Below are positions 26,901 to 38,600 of a stretch of DNA of 64,000 nucleotides, one piece after another (position 1 is the first letter of the stretch; each line of letters opens with the position of its first letter). The translations under genes and the position numbers were made by a program. Source of the DNA: Phocoena phocoena (taxonomy: Eukaryota > Chordata > Mammalia > Artiodactyla > Phocoenidae); contig NC_089225.1 of NCBI RefSeq assembly GCF_963924675.1, positions 108,452,313 to 108,516,312 of the forward strand. Direction: 5' to 3'. Under the pieces are notes generated by a model. The model did not search any database and was not told where the DNA came from. It saw only the letters and a list, made by a program, of their open reading frames with translations.

Positions 26901-29900
26901 TGTGCAGGGTGGGCACATGGGTTCCTTCCTGCTCTCTAGGGGCAAGAAAATCAGGGATTCGAATTTGTTTAAAAAGAACGTCTACAGTCCTTTTAACCAT
27001 GCGTTCCCCTCCTCTGGGCTGGCAACCCTCACCCACCTGTCCCCCACCTGTCCAAGCTAATCCTGTGTCCTTCTCTCTGCAGCTGAAGCCCATCATCTCT
27101 GACCCCGAGTACCTGCTGGACCAGCACATCCTGATAAGCATTAAGTCCTCTGACAGTGATGAATCCTACGGTAAGGGTTCCAGGACGGGGGCTGCAGGTG
27201 TCACACCTGCTGATCGAGGCCTCTGAGGTAAGGGAAGCGGTGGTATCTCCTTCACAAAAGCCCACCGGCTGCTCTGTTCCCCATCCCTGTGCTGCACAGG
27301 GACAGACACTGGAAAGCTGTCCTTCCGGCCCCATCAGGCTGCTGGGACTGACAGCAAGCAGCCACAACACCTCCCCTCTATGGAGCCTTTCCTGGGTCAG
27401 ATTCCGTGCTAGGTGCTTGCACGTATTACTTGATTTATCCTGACATGACCTTGTGAAGCAGATACGATTCTCTCAGTTAGTCGATAAGTAAACCGAGGCT
27501 CAGAAAGGTGAAGTGACTTGCCTAAGTCACACAGGTCGTAACCGGCTGAGCCCTAATTTGAACCCAGGTCTTCCCGGCATTGCTCAGTGCCCAGACCAGG
27601 CAGGCTTGAGAACGCCTGTGGCCCCAGTAACTGTCCTCCTAGAGAGACACCATCTTCTGTAAAATCTTCAGCCTGTCCATGGCTCCAGGTTTGCCCTTGC
27701 GCTTGGTACATTCAGCGCAGCTAGAGCGTGGAGTGAGGGGACAGGTAGGCAGAGAGATTCTGGAGCCAGATCCATACAAGCCAGGCTAGGGGTAGATATC
27801 GTATCCTGGGGACGGAAGGGAGCCACAGAAGAGTCAGGCCAGATGGTAACATGGTCAGCTTTGCATCTTAGGAATATGTGTTTGCAGTGATCAACACAAG
27901 AGATGAGGGAGCCAGGATGAAAGTAGCGATGGTTAAAAAAAAAAAAAAAAAAAAATGGAGAGACAGGTTAAAATTGAGAGGTACTGAGAAGGGAAATTGT
28001 TTGACCACGGGAATCGGGGGAATAGGGTCGAGCATGGCCCTGAACCTGTGGTTTGAGTTGCTGGGGTTAATGTTTCCGTTTCCTGAACTGGACTGTCTGT
28101 GGTGAGTAGCAGACAAAGGAGACTAAAACGGTTCAGCCAGAGAAGTGGGAGGAACGCCAAAGACTGGGGTCGGGGACGCCGTCAGAGCTGGTCAAGACGA
28201 CGTGGTTGTGATAGCAAATGTAGCCGAGGGATCCAACCAAATAAAGACCAGTGGCCTGCAGACAGAGGGACTTGGAGACTTGTGGGCTTGGGAGAGCTGT
28301 GTGCACGGCGAGGGAGTGAGCGGGGGTGGGGAGGCCGAGGGCATGAGAGACCAGGATGTGCAGCTGGGTCCAGGGAGGGTGTTTGTTTTCAATGGAAGGA
28401 ATTTGAGGGGGGGTTAATGCTGATCAGTGGAAGCCGGGAAGCAGAAAGAGGCTACAGACAGGAAGGGTGCCCAGGTGTGTCTGTCACCCACGGTGCAGGC
28501 TCTGGATGTAGCTTCCATCACCACCCTCATTGCAGAGGCGGGAAAATGAAGTGACTTGTCCAAGGTCACACAGCCACTGAGTGAGTTTGACAAGCTGCTG
28601 TGTGACCTTGGACTTGAACCCAGGCAGCCCAGCTCCAGAATCTTGCCCTCCACTCCCTCCCAGTGCAGCACTGGGAAGAGGGTCCCTGCGCCAGGGCAGG
28701 GGCGGGCAGAGCCCGAGGACTGTGATGGAGCAAAGAGAGAGGATCCACGTGGGTGCCAGGGTGTCGGGATGTTTGCTGGCGGGAACACAGGCCTGACGGT
28801 TCCATTTTCTTTTCAAACACTGGAGTTCTCCCTGGTCTCCTCCTCTTGGTATTCAGACTGACAAACAGCATATCATACTGACAACTAGGAAAAAAATCAT
28901 CCAGCAGTCTCATTCCTTGCTACAGCAATCATTTTTATTTTGCTTTCAAACTCCCGTGTTCCTCCACAGGCACACATAGATTTCTATGTGAAGAATTATC
29001 ACAGAGACACCATTTACATTCTGCTTTCCTCACCCGGTATTCGATGATACACGTTTTCCATGATCCTCCGACACAGCCTTCATGACGGTTGCTTTAATGG
29101 CGTCATAATATTCCACGGATTTACTATATCCCCGGTTTTTAAAGTACTCCTTCCTACTGCCACTGAGGCTCTGCACCTTATTTTCGTTAGTGTTATCAAC
29201 AATGCTGAGATGGATCTCTTTGTGGACACTTTTATTTTTTATTGCGGTATAGTTGATTTACAACGAGTTAGTTTCTGATGTATAGCAAAGTGATTCCGTT
29301 TTATGTGTGTGTGTATATATATATATATATATTCTTTTTCATATTGTTTTCCGTTATGGTTTATTATAGGATATTGAATATAGTTCCCTGTGCTATTCAG
29401 TAGGACCTTGCTGTTTATCCATTTTATATATAGTATCAATAGTTTACATCTGCTAATCCCAAACTCCTAATTTACCCCTCCCCCACCCCTCTTCCCCTTT
29501 GGTAAGCATAAGTTTGTTTCCTATGTGGGTCTATTGCTGTTTTGTAAATAAGTTCATTTGTATCATCTTTTAGATTCCACATAGAAGTTGTAAGTGATAT
29601 CATATGATATTTGTCTCTGACTTCACTCAGTATGATAATCTCTAGGTCCGTCCTTGTTGCTGCAAATGGCATTATCTTTTTCATGGCTCAGTAGTATTCC
29701 ATTGAGCATGTGTACCACATCTTTATCCATTCGTCTGTCCACGGCCATCTAGGTTGCTTCCACGTCTTGGCTATTGTAAATAGTGCTGCTATGAACATTG
29801 CGGTGCATGTATCTTTTCGAATTAGCGTTTTCTCCGGATATATGCTCAGGAGTGGGATTGCTGGATCACATGGCAACTCTTTTTAGTTTTTTTAAGGAAC

Positions 29901-32900
29901 CTCCATACTGTTTTCCCTAGCGGCTGCACCAGTTTACATTCCCACCAACAGTGGAGGAGGGTTCTCTTTTCTTCGTTGTGGACACCCTTTTTTTCCTTTG
30001 GCTACATTTGTTATTCTTTTGGGTGGTCTCTTTAGGGCAAGTTCCCGTGTCTGCTGGCTCAAGGGTATACATATGTGTGCGGTTGTTGGTGCTCAGCACC
30101 CAGCTGATGGCTGTGAAGGCTCCGTCTTGCCTCGTGGACCTTGCCACATCCCAGTGTACAGGTTTCCCCAGATCCTTGCTGGCACTGGGTATCCTTTGCT
30201 TCTGCTTTTATTAATTTCATGTCTGTGAGGGAGTCTCTTACTGCTGCCTTAATTTGCATTTTTGATGGCTCGGCAGACTGAACTAGTTTCCATGTACTGA
30301 AATCAACCATCTATGCTTCTTTCTGTGGAAAATGTCTGTGGGGTTATCTGCCCATTTATCTGCTGGAGATTTCATTTTGAGGAGTTCAGATAAAATACCC
30401 TCTGTGTGAAGCTGGCTGCAACTAATGTTCCCACTCAGTCCTCTTTGCATTTTTGTTTTTTCTCTGTGCAGAAGTTTTAAACTTTTCTATCCTATCTGTC
30501 AGTGTTCTTTTGTCATTTCTCACACTGCTTCAAACCTTGGGAAGTTATTCCTTCCAGCAATCAGATTAGTATTTAATTCTGGTTTTCTGCCGGATTTTCT
30601 ATGATTTACTTTATTTTATATCCACTAATCTGCGTGGAGTTCATTTTGCTGTAAGGTTTGAGTTGTTTTCCCCAAATTGCTGACGAGTTGTTGTTCTGAA
30701 AGTTTAGTTTCATAATCCCTGCCTTGGCCATTGTCGCAAAGGATCATCTCTGGGCGGGAGAGCTAAATCTCCAGGCCAAATGCATGGTGTTTCTCCGGGG
30801 AAATGGCAGGGCTGGGTTGCGGGGGGCGGGGGCGGGTGTCTTGACATGACTGCTGTCTCCCCACCTCCCCAGGCGAGGGCTGCATTGCTCTACGGTTAGA
30901 GGCCACGGAAACTCAGCTCCCCATCTACACGCCTCTCACCCACCACGGAGAGATGATGGGTCACTTCCAGGGGGAGATTAAGCTGCAGACCTCCCAAGGC
31001 AAGAAGAGGGAGAAGCTCTATGGTAAGTGGGCACAACCCCTCCCCTGCTCCCTCTTCAGTGCTGCTGGGTCGGGGACAGGAACGGAATAGTCTCTCTGCT
31101 GTGGCCTCAGACAGAAATGCAGCATCGGAGGGGATCTCAGAGGCAATCTGGCCCAACCCTTAGCAGGTTCGAGAATTTCCCTACAGAACCACAACACCTC
31201 ACAGCCACAATCACCCTTGCCTGGCCCCAGTCTTTCTTCCTTTTCACACGGGCAAGAGGTCATTTTTTCCTTCTCCTCTTTGCTTTACTTCTTGCTCAAA
31301 AGCACTCAAATCACGATGCCTAAAATGCGTTGGGCTTTAATTTTCTACTTGATCTATGTATGAAATGATCGACTTATAAACGTTGTCTCATTTATCTCTC
31401 ACCATAGCTCTGAGAGCCAGGTGCTACCCTTGTTTGGTAGATCAGGAAACTGAGGCACAGAGAGGTTAAGTGACTGGCTGAAGGTCACACACCGAGTAAG
31501 TGGCTGGCCCAAGGGGAAAGTGCAGGTTCACTCACGCAAATTCGTAAACGTGATGGGGTCCCGCCTCTCACACAAACAGTGAGACAGCAAGATGTGGGAC
31601 GGTCTGACACCCCCTGCTCGTGGGAAGGCCCTGGGCCATCATGGGTGCTGCCTCCCTTGGATGGGGCTCCTCCTCTGCCCTCTGGGGGCTCCTTTCTCTA
31701 GCAGGATGTAGACCTGAGGGGGACTTGGCACCCCTGCAACCATAGCCAGAGTCAGATATGAAGACAGGGTCCCAGTTCCCCATTAAGCTCGTGAACGGGT
31801 TGGCTTTGGGCACCAAATGCTCTTGTGTTTCTTTTATTTAGATCTGCCAAGAAATATTTGTCTGTTTTATCCCTTGCTGATACCAACAAGTTGGAAATGT
31901 TGCATGAAATGACAACTCTGGGTCACACATGCCAACTCTCCTCCCTCTGGAGCCATGCAGGCATAACTAATCCATCACCGAACTCACACAAGGTCTCAGA
32001 ATCTGCCCCCAGACGGCCATTATTCACTTTCCAGCCTCTGCTTGCCAGGGGAAACCTCTCTGCCATCCTGGCCCAAGCCCTGGGAGCTGGGCCCTTGCAC
32101 GCTCTCACATGCTCTTTCCTGGCCCTTTTCTTGCAGACTTTGTGAAGACAGAGCGGGATGAGTCCAATGCACCCAAGTCCCTGAAGAGCCTCACCAGCCA
32201 GGACCCCATGAAGCAGTGGGAACCTGCCAACAGGTAGAGGGGAGAGGTGGGGGGGGTGTTGCCAGGGCTTCACTGCAAGCTAGCGTGGCTTTGCAGACCC
32301 AGGACTGGGAGTGGGGAACTGGAGCAGAGAGAAAGCAAGGACCCAGAGGGAAAGAAAGCGCTGGCCACGAAAAGCCTGTCATGCTTCCAGCTCCGAGGCT
32401 TCTAACCACAAACCCCTGGTGTGACTGCAACAAGGCCAGGGAGACTCTTCTGTGCTGCAGAGTTTGGTTCAGTTCAACAAACACTGGCTGAGCACTTCCA
32501 GGTGTCAGGTTCTAGAGAAACCAAGGCAAATTAGGTGGAGTCCCTGCCTTAGGAAGGTACATCCTACTAGGAAGATGCCCAGTCCGGGAGGCAGCAGCCC
32601 CAGAGATGGGCGCATGGAACAGCTGCAGTATTTCCTGAGGACCAGGGATATCAGCAGCCATGGCTCCAGGGCTAAAAGCCCCACCCTGTGACTAAGGCGG
32701 AAAAGCATTGTGGGGAAGTGCGTGCAGGCTGCTTTTGGCAGAGACTGAGCTGGGAAGAATCTGGGCATCAAAGCCTGGATTACGAGGGGGACAGCAGTCC
32801 CCAAATAGCGGGGTCACCACAGCTCACTGATACGGTCTCGAGTTCAAGCCAGTGAGGTTTGTCATGGTGTCCACGCCAGTTTACCTGCCAAGGGGGCAAA

Positions 32901-35572
32901 GCTGTGCCAGGTAGCCGAGCGAAATCCCAAAAGCCACCGCCAAGCCCAGCTTATTCCTCTCCTCCTTTCAGCCCCCACTACCTGTCCCTCCAGCCCTCGC
33001 CTGCCCCAGCCCCCCACCCCATGCACAGCAACTCCCACCCCCCTCCAGCCTCTGACAGTAGCCCTAGGCGTGAAACTATCCCTTTCAATCTTTTTCGCCT
33101 ACTACAATCCCCTCGATGAAAGCACTGCAGCTCTCAAATGTCTGCTTGACTCCAGAATCAGGATCAGTGTAGGTCAACAAAGTATCTTCCATTGGACCAG
33201 CATTAGAATTAACACTTACTTCTGAAGCAGGCTCGATGGATGGGAGTGGGATGTGCTCAGAAACAGGCTGGCTGAGCAGATGGGAGCTGGGGAGCGTGTG
33301 TTACAACCTGGGGAGCTCCCAGATGGGAGCTGGGGAGCGTGTGTTACAACCTATATATGCAGAACTCCACTTACTAGTTAGCTCTCCTGAGAGCGCCGTC
33401 TTACAAGGAAGGACGACACTCCTGTCACCAAGAGGCAGCACGGTGTGTGTCTCAGGGTCACCTCACCAGGTCTGGGCAGCCCCTCGACAGCTGTTAGCTG
33501 ACTCCCCCACAGTCGAGGCTGCAGCCTTGACCTCTGTGACCTCCATGCTCATCTTTCCAAACACCCGCATGGCTGATGCCTCACATCCATCCTGATGCCT
33601 CACAGACGTGCAAGCCGGCTATCCCAGATGGAACTCTCCATTTACCACCAACACCCTACCACCACCGACAACCCCCATAGTCACTCAGCTCTGCCGTCCA
33701 TGCCAGCCTCTCATTCCATTCTGCCCACTTGCTCACAGGCCTTCAGACTGTTGCTGGGACAGGTCAACCCCTCATACTGCAGGGCCTTTGCACTTACTGC
33801 TTCTTCCCTCTCTCCCTTCTCAGAGAGGCCCTCACGGGCCACCCTACGCCCAGGTGGTCCCAACCCTAGTCTATCTCTGCTCCTTTTGTTACTGTCAGTC
33901 AGACTTGAGCAGTGTATAAATATCTCGTCTCTCAGGCACGGAGCTTGTTTTGTCTGTCTCCCCATCATACGTTGGTTCCACGAGAACAGAGACTGTGGCT
34001 ATCTCATTTACAACCATATTTCCTCCTATTGTTCCTGGTGTTACCAGGCACTCAGTAACTATTTTGTTGTATGAATGAATGAACGAATGAATGAATGAAT
34101 CCACCACCCCAGAAGTGAAGGAGTTGAGGAGAGCCTGAGCGGGCATCAGAGGACACTCTCCTCAGGCTGGTGCTGACCTGGAGGAGCCCTGAGGTGTGAC
34201 TGTGTGTGTCTCCCCCGCAGGGTCCCTCCATGCGGTGGCTCCAGCATCACTGAAATCATCAACCCCAACTACATGGGCATGGGGGCCTTTGGGCACATGA
34301 AGCAGACCCCATCCCCCGATCAGCAGCCCACCGCCTGGAGCTACGACCAGCTGCTCAAGGACTCCTCCCTGGGGCCTGGAAGGGGGGAGAGCCCTCCGAC
34401 ACCGCCCTCCCAACCGCCCGTATCACCCAAGAAGTTTTCATCATCGACAGCAACACGGGGCCCCTGCCTCAGAACGCAGGAGCCAAGGTGAGCATCGTCT
34501 TCACCAAGGCCTCTCCCTTCCCTAGGTTTTCACCACCAGGAAATCTGGCCCTAGAATAGAAGCTGCGTGAGAGCAGGGATGTGCGTCCACTTTGGTCACT
34601 GACTCATCCCCGGGGCCTAGAACATAGTAGGCTCTCGAGAAGTGCTTGTAGAATCTCCGATTCTTAGCCGATTCGTGTAAACCTGAAAGGTTTTTTAAAA
34701 ACAGGATTTAAAAAGTTTAAATATAGTGCCTGAGAAAAACACACTCCTGTAAAAACGACCTTCATTGAAAAATACGTTTCTGTAAGTAGTGAACCCTCGT
34801 CAACCTCCCACTCCCTGGAGGGCCCTGCAGAGCAGAGGTGGGAATTTCCACGTAGGAATGAGTCCCTCCCCAGCTCCGAGTTCCCCTCTCTCTTCTTAAC
34901 CACGAGGGTTCCTGTTCCCATGCACAACCCTCCTGTCTCTCCTGTTGAGGCCAATCTGAAAAAACAGCAGCTGGGACCAGGAATTCCGAAGGGGAGGAGA
35001 ACAGCCAGCCTGCAGAGGGAGGGGGTTTGGCCATGAAACTTCGGGAAAAACCCAGCGGTTAGAGAGAACTGACCTGCATCGAGAACTGGTCCAGGCATCA
35101 CGTGCCTGGAGGCCCGGAGCCAGGGAGGAGCCCGCAGAGCCGCCGCCTTAACCAAGCAAACCCACGCATGCGTGCCTTGTGCAAGCAAACCCACACATGT
35201 GCGCCTTGTGCAAACGCAGGATCGGGAGCCCCCCAAGTTTCTAGTAACCACACGGTGACAGATGGAAATTTAAAGTGCAGACCTTAATTAACAGTGATTG
35301 AAGATGAACAAAATATCGTTCGCATCAGCTTCCTTTGGGGGCTGCCTGTACTGTTTATAATGACTTCAGGGCGCGGCTCTGGGCCTGTCTTCCCCTCTCT
35401 GAGGTCCTATGTTCCCCATGGCATTTTCCGTCGTGTGCTAAGAGCCAGGGAACGGCATGTTGTCAAGCACTGTTCCCCTCATCTCCCTCCACTTCCAACC
35501 CTCCCGCGCCTGGCCTGGCTGGAGTTTCTTCTGGATTGAAGGGCCATTTACAATTCTTTCTTAAGCTTTTTC

Positions 35573-35615
<43 letters not shown>

Positions 35616-38600
35616 ACTGGACAGACAAATGGAAGGAGGAAGGGATGGAGGGAAGGAGGAGGCAGGGACAGGACAGGGCCTGCCCCCGAGCTCAGCCTTG
35701 TCTATCTCTGTACCTCCAGTTTTCACAATTTGTTGATAATATTGTGGACCCTGGTCTTTCCGTAAGAAACCTGGGGGAAGGAGAAGGAGCCTCAGTTTCC
35801 TCTCCTGGAAAAATGAGGACAAAAGCCACGTATGGCGGGTCCTGTGGCACCTCTTTGGCAAAGGTCACCTCTTCGGCGACCCCAGGAAACAGAGCTGTAA
35901 ACAACTACAAAGAACAAGGGGACTGTTTAAGTGAAATGTTTTAAGTTCCCAAAGTAAATGTCTCTTTGTACCCTCCTAACTGGAACAGAGCATATAGCTT
36001 GGAACAAGGTGGAGAGATGTTCTCTCCGGTTTCACGGGTGACAGCTTCAGAATGGGGACGTCTGTGTAGGCAAGGGGCCCAGGCTGGGCTCTAAGCTCAC
36101 TTCTCAGCAAGGAGACGATTAGAGGCAAGAAGCTGGCAGCTCCCACGCCTGCCTGCCACCCTCTTTGCTGCCCTTGACCCCCGCACTGGGCCTGAGAAAA
36201 GGCTGTGGAAGAGGGGGTATCACCAGTCCTCCTATCACTGCCCCATAAAAAAGTAAGGGACCAGCTGTCCCAGTTTGCCCAAGACTGTCTCCTTTTTTGC
36301 GCTAAGAATCCCTCATCCCAGGAAACCCCTGAATTCTGGGAAAACTGAGACGACTGGTCACCCTGGACCGAAGTCATATGGTTAGAAAGAGGGCTCTTCT
36401 CAGACCCTGCTCGGCACTTAACTCCTTTAGAGAACAGCCGACTCCAGAATCTGAGGAGTGAAATCATTGTGGCACAGGAATCAACCCTGTGCCCTGGGGA
36501 TGGGTTCACTCACTCCACAGCCGTGGCTGCTATGGGAGCTGGTTTCTTTTCACCTTTGGTCAGGGAGATAAGACTTTTCAAAAGTGGTCTTCCCCAGTCT
36601 CCCTGCCCCCGCCAAGCCTTCCCCTCTCTGACAGTGACAGAAGCCCCCTCCTCGAGGGAAGACTTGCCCCATCTCCTGCTCTTTTCCCAGGGCAGCGAGC
36701 TTTGCAATCACCAAAATGCTTGCACCCGGGGTCCTCTTCCTGGCCCCGTCCCTAATTCTCTGAGGCGAGACCTCTCCTGTCTCCTCACTGAGCGTGGGCT
36801 TCAGGTGGCAGGCCACGCATTTTTCTTTTCTCCTTGCCTCTTCATCAGAAACTTCCGGTCAGTGCCATTTTCATCCTCCTGCCCCTTCCTCCCTGTGCTA
36901 ACTCATAGCAAAGGTCTTTGAGGATCCAGAGGGGGTGCAGAGGCTGGCCCAAGGGAGAGGGGCAGACTTCCAAAGTCTTTGTTCAAGGCCCCAACATTTC
37001 TGGTTATATAACTGCTTCCAGGTCTTTCCAAAGAGTAATGAGCAAAAGACCAAGTCTACATGTCCCTGAGGCTAGCCTCCCCGATACCCCATATCATCTT
37101 GTCTCATTGGCACCTGTGCAAGGATGACATCTTGCCTCTGTCGGCTGCCCACGCTCACTCCCCAAAGAGTCCATTAGCCGTGGCTCTTTGGCAACTTTTG
37201 AGCAGTGTTTCAGCACACGCTCCATCAGTACGAGGCGTCACGGCCTGAACAGTTCAGTGCGTTTTCCAAGGGACCCACATTTTCTTCTCAAGAGCTTCCT
37301 TATTTTGCAGAAAGCAGAACCCAGAACACTCCCCCTGGGAAATTATGCAGTTGGCCAGAAAGTAAAATGTGTTCCCATTCCTGGTTCTCATAATTCGCTC
37401 AGCAGGAAATCACCTCCAGCAAGAGCAGTAATAAATCAGGAAACAAACAAAGGAAGCTCTCACCTACTTTGGGGACAGCATGGAGCTCCTTCTCTCTCCA
37501 TAAGTCAAACAGGCATATTTTCTTGCTACTGGCTTGTTTCCTGATGCATATCTCCAGGTTGCTTCTGATTTTCAACATCAATGCTGTCCGTTTTCTCCTT
37601 CTCCCTCTGAGTGAGGACACGAAAGAAACCACACTCACCAGGCGCTCTCCGGGGAGAGGACTTTACGCAGAGGAAAGAATACTGCGTTAATAGGGAATGT
37701 CGGTCCCCTGAGCACAGATTTCGTCTGGTTCACAGCCGCCTCCTGCACCTGGGGCAGCGTCGCACACTTGGGGGGCTCCAACACGGCTGTTAAATGGAGC
37801 TCCTTGACCTGGGACCCTCGATAAGCACAAGACTTCTGTTCCCCTGCGGGTCGGAGGAGAATTTGCTGAAGACATAGAGGAGAGGCTGCGGGATTCTGGG
37901 GGGAAGCCAGGAAGGGAGGTCTGTTAGCAGCAGGGATGGGGGCACTGGCTGTGGAGGGCAGGCTGCTCCGATGAGGATGAAGCAGGTGGTTTTGGATTGG
38001 GGTGCCATGTAAGCCCCCCTCATCCCTTCAGTGAAGTCCCCCTTGCTCACCGATGCTCTTGAGTGCACAGTTTCTATGGTGGAAAATGTCCAAGGCAAGA
38101 GGTGAGGTTACCTATGAGATCATCAACATAGGAGTAACAGTTCATTCTCCTGCCTTTTAAAAAAGAGTTTTCTTTTTCATCACAGTGGAGTTCACATAAC
38201 ATAAAATTAAGCATAGCGTGTTTCAAGCGAGCGGCTCGGTGGCGTTGAGTACACCCACGATGTGTGCAGCCACCACGGCCATCTAGCTTCTTTATCACCC
38301 CCAAAGAACCCCCGATGCATTAAGCGGTCATTCGCCACGTGTGTTTCTTCCCTGCGCATCCTCTTTCCCACGCTCCAGGCCCGGCGATGTGGGGAAGAGC
38401 GCGGGGGAACCTTTGCCTCCGGAGGACCCGCAGCTGACCAAGCCTGAGATGTTTGAGAACCCGCTGTACGGGTCTGTGAGTGCTTTCCCTAAGCCGGCTC
38501 CCAGGAAGGAGCAGGAATCCCCCAAGATGCTGAGGAAGGAGCCCCCGCCCTGCCCGGACCCGGGAATCTTGTCGCCCAGCATCCTGCTCTCCAAAGCCCA

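Larger units (their letters stand above)
27171..30872 (+). other. INPP5D: INPP5D 3.7-kb intron
   Basis: The intron contains a MIR (27380-27590, minus), old dispersed sequence, an A-run (27934-27955), a head-to-head MIR hairpin (28520-28625) and an L1 with target duplications (29234-29976) inserted into an older repeat (about 28920-30720). A G-rich motif lies at 30814-30836. Confidence 0.75.
32234..34220 (+). other. INPP5D: INPP5D intron
   Basis: The intron has a short direct duplication (33277-33352) and an L2 3' end (about 33740-34109). The remainder is unique. Confidence 0.75.

Noticed and set aside
26488..27226. Overlapping 217- and 233-codon open frames on opposite strands near an INPP5D exon
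   Set aside because: The 27083-27170 part is the real exon. The rest is intron without stops by chance, with no upstream acceptor joining it in phase.
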